From positions 1,736,001 through 1,800,000 of the forward strand of contig NZ_CP102286.1 in the NCBI RefSeq assembly GCF_025151215.1: a DNA stretch of 64,000 bases, written 5' to 3'. The position numbers and the translations under genes were made by a program. This document shows, in pieces, positions 34,995 through 43,326 of this stretch; within the stretch, counting starts at the first letter, position 1, and each line of letters opens with the position of its first letter. The DNA comes from Parabacteroides merdae ATCC 43184 (GTDB lineage: Bacteria > Bacteroidota > Bacteroidia > Bacteroidales > Tannerellaceae). Below the pieces are notes generated by a model, which ran no database searches, was not told where the DNA came from, and was given only the letters and a program-made list of their open reading frames with translations.

Positions 34995-36374
34995 TTATCT
35001 CGAACGACCACCGCTTGAACGTCCACCGCTCGAACGACCGCCTCCACTATAACCACCGCCACTCGAACGGCTGCCACCTCCCGAATAAGTACTGATACTT
35101 GAACGGTTGCCACTACTTCTTGAAGGCGTATAAGTACTCCTCATCTGCGAACCACTATCATAGGAACGAGTGCTGATATTGCTCCTGCTTGTTCCTGTGT
35201 ATTGGCGGTTGCTCGAACGTATCGAATTTGTTCCAATGCTGTTTTCACGTGATATCCTTGTGCGGCTTGAAGACGCGTTAATATCCGTACGACTACGCCC
35301 GGTCACCTGATTTCTATTCGTAACCGCCCTTCGGCTACTTCTGTTCGAATTTACGCCTGTACCAGAAGACGAACGAAGAGAAGATGCAGAAGAACGAGTT
35401 CCACTATTTCGCAAGGAAGACGAAGAGCGACTGCCACTACTTCGCAAAGAAGATGCAGAACGAGTCCCGCTTGAAGCCATCGAACTCCGCGAACCAGAAG
35501 AACGATAACCAGAACTTCTACCGCCGGAACCTGTTGTTCTCAACCCTGCAGAATAATGTCTATACGGTGAAGCATAGTAATGATGATGATGGTGATGATG
35601 TCCCCAGTAGCCACCACCCCAATAACCGGGTCCCCAATAACTCGGACCCCAACCCCAAGACGGGCCCCAGTAGCCGGCATAGAAACCACCCCAACCCCAG
35701 CCGAAACCGAAGGACGGACCGTAGCCCCAATAGCGGGCCGGGCTGTAAATCCAGGGATCATACCAACCGCCGTACCAGCCACCATACCATCCGCTGTACC
35801 ACGGATCATAGTAACCGCCCCAGCCATTGCCGATGTTCACATTGACACTTACGTTGGTACTGCCGTTGGAATAATCCGTATCGTAGCCATAAGCATAATA
35901 TCCGTCACTCAGATACAGATCGACTTGGTCTGCTCCGGCAATCGTAATCTTGCTCGGCGAATGGTAACGGATGATACGCTCGGTATATTCCGTATCCGAA
36001 CGACGTTCCTTTTTAGAATCGGAAGCGACAGTTTTTTCATTATCCATATCGTCGTTATATTCGGCCAAGATTTCACCGTCTGAATCTTCATCATACGGCT
36101 CCTCCACGTCAACCGAAGTATAGCGACGGTTATATTCATCTACATCTCGTTCTTCATCAGACACAGCACTTTTTCTTTTGCTGGTACTGTATGTAGACGT
36201 CATCGTAGTACGTTCAGCATCCTCTTTAGGCTGTATGACCTTCTCTTCTGTTTTTTCTTTTTTATCTTTTTTGCTGGAAGAGAAATACACATCATCAAAG
36301 AACTCCTCCTGGGCTGCGGCACTGAAGCCTACCAGAAGCATCACCATCAAAGATGTTAATTTCATGGGTTTCAT
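34995..36374 (-). CDS. Exported low-complexity protein rich in Trp/Gly/Tyr then Ser/Arg
   Basis: A 459-residue protein in four zones. (1) Signal peptide (MKLTSLMVMLLVGFSAAAQ). (2) A highly charged Lys/Glu/Asp region to about residue 145. (3) About 100 residues almost wholly Gly, Trp, Tyr, Pro and Ser, with repeats like WYGGWYGGWYDPW and WGPSWGWGPSYWG, closing in seven consecutive His. (4) About 190 residues dominated by Ser, Arg and Gly (SSGSRSS units). No enzyme motif is present. It resembles poorly understood surface proteins of Bacteroidales. It is probably disordered or adhesive, secreted with the neighbouring barrel gene; function unknown. Confidence 0.8.
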   Translation of the reverse strand: MKPMKLTSLMVMLLVGFSAAAQEEFFDDVYFSSSKKDKKEKTEEKVIQPKEDAERTTMTSTYSTSKRKSAVSDEERDVDEYNRRYTSVDVEEPYDEDSDGEILAEYNDDMDNEKTVASDSKKERRSDTEYTERIIRYHSPSKITIAGADQVDLYLSDGYYAYGYDTDYSNGSTNVSVNVNIGNGWGGYYDPWYSGWYGGWYGGWYDPWIYSPARYWGYGPSFGFGWGWGGFYAGYWGPSWGWGPSYWGPGYWGGGYWGHHHHHHHYYASPYRHYSAGLRTTGSGGRSSGYRSSGSRSSMASSGTRSASSLRSSGSRSSSSLRNSGTRSSASSLRSSSGTGVNSNRSSRRAVTNRNQVTGRSRTDINASSSRTRISRENSIGTNSIRSSNRQYTGTSRSNISTRSYDSGSQMRSTYTPSRSSGNRSSISTYSGGGSRSSGGGYSGGGRSSGGRSSGGRSR

Positions 36375-36776
36375 ATTCGTTTCTCCTCTACTTTATAATA
36401 TTTCTATTCTTTAGACTAAATACAAGGGGGTAGGTTTAATACCCCTTCTGTCTCACTAATAAAAACCATCCATTTTATTCACAAATATAGCTGTTTCCAA
36501 ATAGTTTCCAAGCATTTATATATACTTTAACCATCCGGACAGCTTCATCGTCCAATAATCTCCATTATAGATAAGATGCTTTGGAAAAAAGAAACGCTGC
36601 ACAACATACAGAAATGACCGTGTATCAAAAATGTCAAGACCACCCCATGTAAATAGGATTATATAAGACATGCATTTTGAAACAACATTTGCGGGTAATA
36701 TATTTTTTCACCTTTCTACCCGCCAGGCAAAATACAGACTCTACTTACTAAATGATAAACGTGTAAAAAACAAATG
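36375..36776. other. Gene-free 400-base interval
   Basis: I see no credible gene. It is AT-rich and must hold the promoter of the low-complexity protein gene. It contains a small hairpin GCGGGTA (36691-36697)/TACCCGC (36717-36723). The word TTGCGGGTAATAT (36689-36701) recurs at 54038-54050 in another gene-free region. It is bordered by a Crp/Fnr gene remnant. Confidence 0.5.
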
Positions 36777-36923
36777 TTATTTCACAGAGGCGCGTATCCG
36801 GCTAAGCGACTGCGGGGTAATTTGCAGGAATAAAGCAATATGCTTCAACGGGACCCGTTGGAAAAGGTCCGGGCGCGTACGCAACAAGGTCTCGTATTGC
36901 TCACGGACATCACTCCAACTGTC
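36777..36923 (-). pseudogene. C-terminal remnant of a Crp/Fnr-type regulator
   Basis: Reading on in the frame of the sigma gene past its TGA gives 48 codons and a TAA at 36779-36777. The translation contains REQYETLLRTRPDLFQRVP, then LKHIALFLQITPQSLSRIR. This is the winged-helix recognition region of Bacteroidetes Crp/Fnr-family regulators (consensus ...FQRVPLKYIASYLGITPESLSRIR, from memory). About 150-180 N-terminal residues, including the cNMP-binding barrel, are absent. There is no start codon of its own, so it is a decayed fragment. Confidence 0.8.
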
Positions 36924-37487
36924 TCAATTTTCGGTTCCGCTTATATAACGCGACAACATATCTCGCATCCGCCCGATCGCTTTCTGTAACTGTACATCGA
37001 CCGTATTGACGCTTATGCCCAAGTCTTTCGCTACCTCGGCATAAGACTGCTTTTCTTCACGTACACGGATAAATATTTCACGACATCGCTCCGGCAGGCG
37101 ATCGAGGGCCTTGACATAGTGGGCGAAAAGTTCCTCACTGACCAAGATGTCTTCCGGCGATTCACCGGAGATGGACACACCGTCAAAAGCATCCGCCGTC
37201 ATGTCTTTCCGGCGTTGTTCCTTTTCGAGATAGTTCAGAGAGGCATTTTTTATCGTGATAAAGAAATAATCTTCCAAATTGGCTATATGGTGCAAAGACT
37301 CGCGACGTTCCCATATTTTCAGGAATACATCGAGGACGACCTCCTGTGCCCACTCTTCCGTATGCAGATAGTAGTAGGCTATACGAAAGAAACGGTCGAA
37401 GCAAAGATTATAAAAGCTACGCAGAGCAGTCTGGGAATTCTCCTCTTCGATCCGCCTTAAATATTTCCTTATCTCCTGCTCTGTCAT
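36924..37487 (-). CDS. ECF sigma factor lacking an adjacent FecR
   Basis: A 187-residue sigma-70 factor of the Bacteroides FecI-like type. Region 2 has EEWAQEVVLDVFLKIWERRE and ITIKNASLNYLEKEQRR; region 4 has LPERCREIFIRVREEKQSYAEVAKDLGISVNTVDVQLQKAIGRM (quoted in two parts by function). Such factors are normally followed by a fecR anti-sigma gene. Here a Crp/Fnr remnant follows instead, so the factor is an orphan. It is divergent from the CarboxypepD_reg protein gene at 37642. The last codons (ISGTEN) may derive from the junction with the remnant. Confidence 0.88.
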   Translation of the reverse strand: MTEQEIRKYLRRIEEENSQTALRSFYNLCFDRFFRIAYYYLHTEEWAQEVVLDVFLKIWERRESLHHIANLEDYFFITIKNASLNYLEKEQRRKDMTADAFDGVSISGESPEDILVSEELFAHYVKALDRLPERCREIFIRVREEKQSYAEVAKDLGISVNTVDVQLQKAIGRMRDMLSRYISGTEN

Positions 37488-37511
37488 CGTCTCATCTTAG
37501 TATAACCTGCG

Positions 37512-37519
37512 CAAAAATA
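37512..37519 (-). promoter_or_regulatory. -7 box of the orphan sigma gene
   Basis: Minus-strand TATTTTTG, 24 bases before the ATG at 37487. Confidence 0.55.
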
Positions 37520-37641
37520 GTCAAATTTTCAAACTATGTCCATCATAATAAAAAAATCCAGGGACGAAGCATAGGGTATTTGCCGGCTGAACCATCTTAG
37601 TAATACAAGCACGAGTATTTACTTATTAAACTATATGAGAT

Positions 37642-38910
37642 ATGAAAGCGATGCATAAACAACTATGGGGATACTTGCTCATTACACTGTCGCTGGCGGG
37701 ATTCACGCCTTTACAGGCACAAACGGATTCGGCTGACGAAGGGGGTTACATCACGGTCAGTGGTATCGTAAAAGACAAAAAGAGCAAAAAGAGCCTGGAA
37801 TATGTCAATATTTCTATTCCGGGCAGTACGACCGGCACGGTCACGAACGCCGACGGTGAGTTTTCTTTCAAGGTAAAGGATTCCATCCATGCCAAAGAAG
37901 TGGAGATTTCGCACCTCGGATATTTCAACAGTAAAATAGAACTCAACGGCAAGGATGTGGAAGAACAGACCGTGTGGCTGACCCCCTACACGAATATGCT
38001 CGACGAAGTTATCATCCATGCCCGCGATCCTCGTTACTTGGTGGAAGAAGCAATCAAAAAGATTCCGGCCAACTACAGTTCGAAGCATAGCCTCCTAACC
38101 GGATTCTATCGTGAAACGGCCCAGAAAGGGCGCCGGTATATCAACATCTCGGAAGCGGTGATCGATATCTACAAGACTCCTTATGACGAGGGAGTAGACC
38201 GCGATCGCGTACAGATATTCAAAGGGCGCAAGCTGCTCAGCCAGAAAGCAAGCGACACATTGGCCGTCAAACTGCTGGGAGGCCCGAACCTATCCGTCTA
38301 TGTGGACGTGGTGAAGAATCCGGATGTACTGCTCGACCTGGAAAGCCTGCCTTACTATAAATTCCGGATGGAAGAATCGACAACGATCAACGACCGGCCA
38401 CAATACGTTATCAATTTCGAGCCGCAAGCCATATTACCGTATGCGCTTTATTATGGAAAACTATACATCGACAAGGAACGGCTCTCTTTCACGCGGGCCG
38501 AATTCTTTCTCGACATGAACGACCGCAACAAGGCCACGCAGGCGATCCTCCGGAAAAAGCCGTTCGGGTTACGGTTCAAACCGGTCGAAGTCTCGTTCCT
38601 GGTCAACTATAAGGAACGCAATGGGCTGACTTATCTGAGTTACATCCGTAACGGCGTCCGCTTCAAATGCGACTGGAAACGCAAATTGTTCTCAACCAAT
38701 TACACCATCCTTTCGGAGATGGTCGTAACGGATGGCAAGGAAAGCGGCATAAACACTATTCCCTACAAGATGGCATTCAGATCCAACCAGTCCTTATCGG
38801 ACAAGGTTTCCAATTTTGCCGATGAAGGTTTCTGGGGTTCCTACAATATCATCGAGCCGACAGAATCATTGGAACACGCTGTCAACAAACTGAAGAAGCA
38901 ACATAGGTAA
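37642..38910 (+). CDS. Exported CarboxypepD_reg-like protein, paralogue of the STN-domain protein
   Basis: A 422-residue protein with a signal peptide (cleavage near LQAQ, residue 27). An N-terminal carboxypeptidase-regulatory-like beta-sandwich follows (ITVSGIVKDKKSKKSLEYVNISIPG...GTVTNADGEFSFKV, to about residue 120). The C-terminal region of about 290 residues contains LLTGFYRE, EAVIDIYKT, YALYYGKLYID and a terminal EGFWGSYNIIEP. The same landmarks in the same order occur in the 40412-41971 product, showing paralogy. The CarboxypepD_reg plug-like domain is usually the first part of SusC-type receptors, but no barrel follows here. Function unknown; probably periplasmic or surface. Confidence 0.82.
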   Translation: MKAMHKQLWGYLLITLSLAGFTPLQAQTDSADEGGYITVSGIVKDKKSKKSLEYVNISIPGSTTGTVTNADGEFSFKVKDSIHAKEVEISHLGYFNSKIELNGKDVEEQTVWLTPYTNMLDEVIIHARDPRYLVEEAIKKIPANYSSKHSLLTGFYRETAQKGRRYINISEAVIDIYKTPYDEGVDRDRVQIFKGRKLLSQKASDTLAVKLLGGPNLSVYVDVVKNPDVLLDLESLPYYKFRMEESTTINDRPQYVINFEPQAILPYALYYGKLYIDKERLSFTRAEFFLDMNDRNKATQAILRKKPFGLRFKPVEVSFLVNYKERNGLTYLSYIRNGVRFKCDWKRKLFSTNYTILSEMVVTDGKESGINTIPYKMAFRSNQSLSDKVSNFADEGFWGSYNIIEPTESLEHAVNKLKKQHR

Positions 38911-38973
38911 TGTGCCAATTTGCCAATGAGCAGATTAATGTATAAATTAGCAACATTTCTCAATTGGCACATT
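38909..38973. repeat. 12-base inverted repeat in the spacer before the second sigma gene
   Basis: AATGTGCCAATT (38909-38920) and AATTGGCACATT (38962-38973) are perfect inverted copies. They occupy almost the whole gap between the two plus-strand genes. TGCCAATTTGCCAATG-type spacers are common in Bacteroidales (from memory). A weak terminator role is possible, but no T-run follows. Confidence 0.55.
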
Positions 38974-38988
38974 GAATAATTATTAAAC

Positions 38989-39540
38989 ATGAAAGACCTG
39001 CTTACACTTACAAAGATCAAAAATGGAGACGTCAAAGCTTTTGAACAAGTATTCCGTCTGTATTATATGCCTCTTTGTATGTTTGCAGCCAGCATAACCG
39101 GAAGAATGGATATTGCGGAAGAGATCGTACAAGAATTATTCTATGTGTTTTGGAAGGAAAGGGAACGGTTACAATTGTTTCATACGATAAAAAGCTATTT
39201 GTATGGGGCCGTGCGTAACCAATCCCTCCAGTACTGGGAACACCAGGATGTACGCAACCGTTATCGGGATGCCATCCTCTCCCACCCGGATAAAGACGAC
39301 ACACCGGACGACCCACAGGAGCAGATCGAATACAAGGAACTGGAAGCTCTGGTAAACCGGACACTCGAAAAGCTTCCCGAACGTCGTCTCCGCATATTCC
39401 GGATGCATCGTTTCGAAGGAAAGAAATATGCGGAAATCGCATCCAACCTCTCCCTTTCAGTCAAAACAGTCGAGGCCGAAATGACGAAAGCACTCCGAAC
39501 ACTACGAGACGAATTAGAGATTTACATGAAATATGATTGA
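38989..39540 (+). CDS. ECF sigma factor of a FecI/FecR-type signalling pair
   Basis: A 183-residue sigma factor. Region 2 carries AEEIVQELFYVFWKERERL and KSYLYGAVRNQSLQYW; region 4 carries LPERRLRIFRMHRFEGKKYAEI, with the HTH ending LSLSVKTVEAEMTKALRTLRDEL (described in parts). Its stop overlaps the fecR start by 8 bases, so the pair is translationally coupled. It should be held inactive by the FecR protein and direct transcription of its own target, probably this operon. The start ATG at 38989 gives the usual N-terminal length. Confidence 0.92.
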   Translation: MKDLLTLTKIKNGDVKAFEQVFRLYYMPLCMFAASITGRMDIAEEIVQELFYVFWKERERLQLFHTIKSYLYGAVRNQSLQYWEHQDVRNRYRDAILSHPDKDDTPDDPQEQIEYKELEALVNRTLEKLPERRLRIFRMHRFEGKKYAEIASNLSLSVKTVEAEMTKALRTLRDELEIYMKYD

Positions 39541-40381
39541 AACAGAAAGAAATAAAAGAAAAACAGACCGGGCCTGGAATACGTTGTACCAACGTCTGGA
39601 TGAAGAAGGTTTGCTTTCGGGCAGACCGGCTTCGCCATTCAGAAGCCCTGCATGGAAAAGAGGAGTAGCCGCTGCTGCCGTCGCCCTTCTTTGCCTGCTT
39701 ATCTCTGTCACCTACCTGAACAGGTCTGGGCAGGATACCGATCCGAACCTGCTCACCCGTCAGAACAGTGAGACGGCAACGACATTGGTAACCACCCTTG
39801 AGGATGGTTCCGTGGTCTACCTGGCAGGAAATACTTCATTGAAGTTTCCTGAACATTTCTCATCCGACCGACGGGAAGTGAGCTTGCAAGGGAATGCCCT
39901 GTTCGATGTAGCCGGCAACCACAAGCGGCCGTTCATAATTGAAACCGAAGATACACGTATCGAAGTGTTAGGGACGGCCTTCAATGTGAAAAGTAACGAT
40001 AGCTCTCCTTTCGAACTGTCTGTACAGCGAGGGGAAGTAAAAGTGACGTTGAAGAAGGACGGACAGGACATCCATGTAAAAGCCGGAGAAACCGTCACGC
40101 TCCTCTCCCGGAGACTACAATTGAGCATGACGCCCGATCCGGCACTATTCGACCGTTATACCAAACGAATCAGGTTCAAAGACGAAAAATTAGGCAATAT
40201 CCTGCGGGTGATCAATCTGCAAAATCCGGATATCCGGTTGGAAACGACACCAGAGCTATGGAACCGGACGCTTACCGTCACCTTCTCCAATGATACACCC
40301 GAAGCGATGGCTGAACTGATCTGCCTTGCCCTCGATTTGAAGAAAACACGACAGGACAACATGATCCTTTTATTCAATTGA
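39533..40381 (+). CDS. FecR-family anti-sigma factor
   Basis: A 282-residue single-pass protein. A short cytoplasmic N-terminus is followed by one membrane helix (GVAAAAVALLCLLISVTYL, about residues 44-62). The periplasmic FecR domain contains TLEDGSVVYLAGNTSLKFP, RREVSLQGNALFDVAG and IEVLGTAFNVKS, and the C-terminal DUF4974 domain reads FKDEKLGNILRVINLQNPD...LTVTFSNDTPEAM. It transmits an outer-membrane signal to the sigma factor encoded just upstream. The usual signal giver is a SusC/FecA-like receptor with an STN domain; here the next gene supplies an STN domain without a receptor barrel. Confidence 0.93.
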   Translation: MIETERNKRKTDRAWNTLYQRLDEEGLLSGRPASPFRSPAWKRGVAAAAVALLCLLISVTYLNRSGQDTDPNLLTRQNSETATTLVTTLEDGSVVYLAGNTSLKFPEHFSSDRREVSLQGNALFDVAGNHKRPFIIETEDTRIEVLGTAFNVKSNDSSPFELSVQRGEVKVTLKKDGQDIHVKAGETVTLLSRRLQLSMTPDPALFDRYTKRIRFKDEKLGNILRVINLQNPDIRLETTPELWNRTLTVTFSNDTPEAMAELICLALDLKKTRQDNMILLFN

Positions 40382-40411
40382 CAATTAAATGTTATTTATA
40401 TAGTGAAGCTA

Positions 40412-41971
40412 ATGATTCAGATTTTTCGCCTTCTCTGTCTGTGCTTTTGGATGCTTTTGCTTCCGACAGGCCTGTTATGCGCAGAGGGAGGCGATGATGT
40501 TTTGGCCCGCATGATTCACTTATCCAAAGAAAAAAATACCGTCTACCGCCTGCTTGACAAAGTATCGGAACAAACCGGCTTTCTCTTTATCTATGACAGC
40601 AAGCTGATCGATAATGAAAAAACGGTACGCATCCCGAAAGGAGACTACACCATCCGGCAGGCAATTTACCTGATCACAGGAAACAAAGAACTGAGCTTGC
40701 GTGTGATAGGCGATCACATCCTGATCTCCGGGCCGCAACCTGCCAGGCAAACAGCCATTCCCGAGACCATTCCTCCGAAAGAGGCAGACAACTATTTTAT
40801 TGTCAAAGGAATCCTACAAGACCAACAGACGAATGAACCGATCAAGGCGGGCACTATAGGAGTCCTTGCTACTTCAATCGGCAGCATCACCAATGCAAAC
40901 GGGGAGTTCCGGCTCACGCTGCCCGACTCGCTTCGCCGGTCTACGCTCTACTTCTCCCACTTAGGCTACGAACCCCGCAAGATAGAGGCCTCTCTTCTCG
41001 CCGGACAACACACGGTGATCACGCTCGATGCCAAAATAATCCCGATCCAAGAAGTCGTAGTGCGCATCGTCAACCCACTCCGCCTGCTTCGAGACATGAA
41101 AGAAAACATCCGGAAAAACTACCCGCAATCACCCGCTTACCTGACTACTTTCTACCGGGAAGGAATCGAACGAAAAAATAAATTCGTAGGATTGACGGAA
41201 GCTGTATTCAAAATTTACAAATCGGCCTACAAGCCCAATCCGGCACCGGACCAGGTCAAACTGCTCAAAATGCGCCGGATCATCAGCCAGCAGGAAAAAG
41301 ACACGATCATCGCCCGGATGAAGTCGGGAATCAACGCCAGCCTGAGCCTGGACTTGATAAAAGAATTGCCTGACTTCCTTCTGACAGATGAAAAGATAGA
41401 GTCTTATATGTATGCATCTTCCGATATCGCCGTGATCGACGACCGGTTAGCCCATGTGATCTATTTCGAACAAAAAGGAAACATCAACTCCGCCCTTTAC
41501 CGGGGAGAACTGTATATCGACACGGAAAACAACGCATTGCTCCGCGCCCATTTCGAAATCAACCCCAAATACATTAAACAGGCTACCGGGATGCTGGTGG
41601 AGAAAAAGAGTCGCAACCTAAAGATCACTCCCCAAAAAGTGATCTATACCGTAACATACAAACCTTACAACGGCCAATATTACATCAACCATGTCCGAGG
41701 CGACCTCTTTTTCAGGATAAAGAAAAGGAAACAACTGTTCGGAACTTTCCCATTGCATACCTGGTTCGAGATGGTTACCTGCAAAATAGACACGAACCGA
41801 GTAAGCCGCTTTGCCCGTAGCGAAGCATTACCGACACGGACAATCTTTGCGGAAACCCGATTTACTTACGATGAAAAGTTCTGGGGCAACTTCAACATGA
41901 TCCCACCTGAAGAAAAACTCAATGATGCGATTGGGAAAATATCGTCAAAAATAGAAGAAACGGAAGAGTAA
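40412..41971 (+). CDS. Exported STN plus CarboxypepD_reg protein without receptor barrel
   Basis: About 519 residues from ATG at 40412 (a GTG at 40403 is an alternative). After the signal peptide comes an STN (secretin/TonB N-terminal) domain: NTVYRLLDKVSEQTGFLFIYD...YTIRQAIYLITGNKELSLRVIGDHILI. A CarboxypepD_reg sandwich follows (GILQDQQTNEPIKAGTIGV...NANGEFRL), then a C-terminal region paralogous to the 37642 gene, with LTTFYREG, AVFKIYKS, SALYRGELYIDT and DEKFWGNFNMIPPEE. STN domains talk to FecR proteins. Finding one here, behind a sigma-FecR pair and with no beta-barrel, suggests a signal sensor that is not a transporter. The operon ends in a strong terminator. Confidence 0.85.
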   Translation: MIQIFRLLCLCFWMLLLPTGLLCAEGGDDVLARMIHLSKEKNTVYRLLDKVSEQTGFLFIYDSKLIDNEKTVRIPKGDYTIRQAIYLITGNKELSLRVIGDHILISGPQPARQTAIPETIPPKEADNYFIVKGILQDQQTNEPIKAGTIGVLATSIGSITNANGEFRLTLPDSLRRSTLYFSHLGYEPRKIEASLLAGQHTVITLDAKIIPIQEVVVRIVNPLRLLRDMKENIRKNYPQSPAYLTTFYREGIERKNKFVGLTEAVFKIYKSAYKPNPAPDQVKLLKMRRIISQQEKDTIIARMKSGINASLSLDLIKELPDFLLTDEKIESYMYASSDIAVIDDRLAHVIYFEQKGNINSALYRGELYIDTENNALLRAHFEINPKYIKQATGMLVEKKSRNLKITPQKVIYTVTYKPYNGQYYINHVRGDLFFRIKKRKQLFGTFPLHTWFEMVTCKIDTNRVSRFARSEALPTRTIFAETRFTYDEKFWGNFNMIPPEEKLNDAIGKISSKIEETEE

Positions 41972-41986
41972 CCCTCTAAAAATCAT

Positions 41987-42018
41987 AAAGAGGACCTTTT
42001 CTCAAAGGTCCTCTTTAT
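41987..42018 (+). terminator. Terminator of the sigma-FecR-STN operon
   Basis: AAAGAGGACCTTT (41987-41999) and AAAGGTCCTCTTT (42004-42016) form a perfect 13-bp stem with loop TCTC, 15 bases after the stop codon. It is followed by a T-containing run. Confidence 0.88.
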
Positions 42019-42464
42019 AGGTTTTAATAGGTATTAGTCTTTAAGGCAAAAAGATTGTTTAGGTTATCTGCTTACAAAGATGAGGCATTTTAAATTACTG
42101 AACAAATAAAAAAAGATATTATAAAACACATTTTTAAGATTATCGAAACTTATTTGCAGCTTCTTCTATTTTTTAACAATATAGGACTGCTGCCGAAATA
42201 CTGGTTCAGAGACATTAAAACCACCTCATATCTTTGATTATGAAGCAAATTAATACATAATATTTTTATTTCACAACAAAAAAGTTCATTTTTACGATAG
42301 ATCCTCCCCTGATCTTTGTTTTAAATACATACAAACAGTTACAGATATTTTTAATATTTCAATACATTAAGTACCGCTTCGGAACCCGATTTTTTCAGTA
42401 AATTTGCACCTTGTACCGAGGTGACATTAGGTGCAGGCATAATATTCTAAAACAGTTTTATCGT
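42019..42464 (+). promoter_or_regulatory. AT-rich gap with the queD promoter
   Basis: No gene is seen in these 446 bases. A perfect -7 box TAAATTTG lies at 42399-42406, 58 bases before the queD ATG. GCACCT (42406-42411) overlapping its end is complementary to AGGTGC at 42429-42434 and, in part, to AGGTG at 42419-42423, a possible small operator or leader structure. I do not recognise a preQ1 riboswitch. The rest is featureless. Confidence 0.55.
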
Positions 42465-42797
42465 ATGTATACCGTTATCAAACGTATGGAGATTTCGGCA
42501 GCTCACAGTCTGTCGCTTTCCTATCCGAGCAAATGCGAATATCTGCATGGTCACAACTGGATTATCACCGTGCATTGCCGTTCCAAAGAATTAAACACAG
42601 ATGGCATGGTGATCGATTTCACCCATATCAAGCAGGTCGTAAAAGATCAGCTCGATCACCGGAACCTCAACGAGGTGCTCCCTTTTAACCCGACAGCCGA
42701 GAATATCGCCCGGTGGATATGCGACCAGCTTCCCACCTGCTACAAAGTAGAAGTTCAGGAATCAGAAGGAAACACGGCAATCTATGAGAAAGATTAA
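42465..42797 (+). CDS. queD: 6-carboxytetrahydropterin synthase QueD
   Basis: A 110-residue PTPS/QueD-family enzyme (T-fold) of the queuosine pathway, converting 7,8-dihydroneopterin triphosphate to 6-carboxy-tetrahydropterin. Zinc ligands are His in SAAHSL and the two His of YLHGHNW. The substrate-binding Glu is in VQESEG near the C-terminus, and DFTHIK and LDHRNLNE are family hallmarks. The frame is open back to 42411, but the family N-terminus MYTVIKRMEISAAHSL fixes the ATG at 42465. It overlaps queE by 14 bases. Confidence 0.95.
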   Translation: MYTVIKRMEISAAHSLSLSYPSKCEYLHGHNWIITVHCRSKELNTDGMVIDFTHIKQVVKDQLDHRNLNEVLPFNPTAENIARWICDQLPTCYKVEVQESEGNTAIYEKD

Positions 42798-43326
42798 CGA
42801 GATATTCTACAGTCTCCAAGGAGAAGGTTTCCATACGGGTACGCCTGCCGTTTTCGTCCGCTTCTCCGGATGCAACCTGAAATGCAGTTTTTGTGATACC
42901 CGACACGAGGAAGGGATCTTGATGTCTGATGAAGATATTTTACAAGCTATTTCAGCCTTTCCTTCAAATGTCGTTATCTTGACAGGAGGCGAACCTTCGC
43001 TCTGGATCGACCAGACTTTTATCGATCTGCTACACATGGCAGGAAAATATATTTGCATCGAGACTAACGGGACAAACCCGTTGCCGGAAGGCATCGACTG
43101 GGTGACCTGTTCCCCGAAAGGGTTTCCCTTGAGGCTGACACATATAGATGAGATCAAAGTGGTCTATACAGGACAGGACCTGACGGAATACGCCGGTTTG
43201 AAAGCAACCTGGCATTTCCTCCAACCCTGTTCCTGCCTGAATACAAAAGAGGTGGTAGAGTACATCCTCCACCACCCCCAATGGCACCTCAGCTTGCAAA
43301 CGCACAAACTTATTGATATCAGTTGA
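42784..43326 (+). CDS. queE: 7-carboxy-7-deazaguanine synthase QueE
   Basis: A 180-residue radical-SAM enzyme that contracts the pterin ring to 7-carboxy-7-deazaguanine, the step after QueD. The cluster-binding CxxxCxxC motif is CNLKCSFC (residues 30-37). The N-terminus EIFYSLQGEG is diagnostic, and LTGGEPSL with ETNGT completes the SAM site. It is at the short end for the family, as in other Bacteroidetes. Its start overlaps queD, and its stop codon lies inside an 18-bp inverted repeat shared with pyrC. Confidence 0.96.
   Translation: MRKINEIFYSLQGEGFHTGTPAVFVRFSGCNLKCSFCDTRHEEGILMSDEDILQAISAFPSNVVILTGGEPSLWIDQTFIDLLHMAGKYICIETNGTNPLPEGIDWVTCSPKGFPLRLTHIDEIKVVYTGQDLTEYAGLKATWHFLQPCSCLNTKEVVEYILHHPQWHLSLQTHKLIDIS

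Noticed and set aside
35384..36083. Overlapping plus-strand frames opposite the Trp/Gly/Ser/Arg-rich protein
   Set aside because: Low-complexity DNA keeps several frames open. Only the minus-strand frame starts with a signal peptide and ordered zones.
36670..36948. 92-codon plus-strand frame near the orphan sigma gene
   Set aside because: The opposite strand encodes the recognisable Crp/Fnr remnant and the end of the sigma gene, so this is a shadow.
42399..42464. preQ1 riboswitch before queD
   Set aside because: The complementary GCACCT/AGGTGC words overlap the -7 box itself, and the conserved preQ1 aptamer core is not recognisable.
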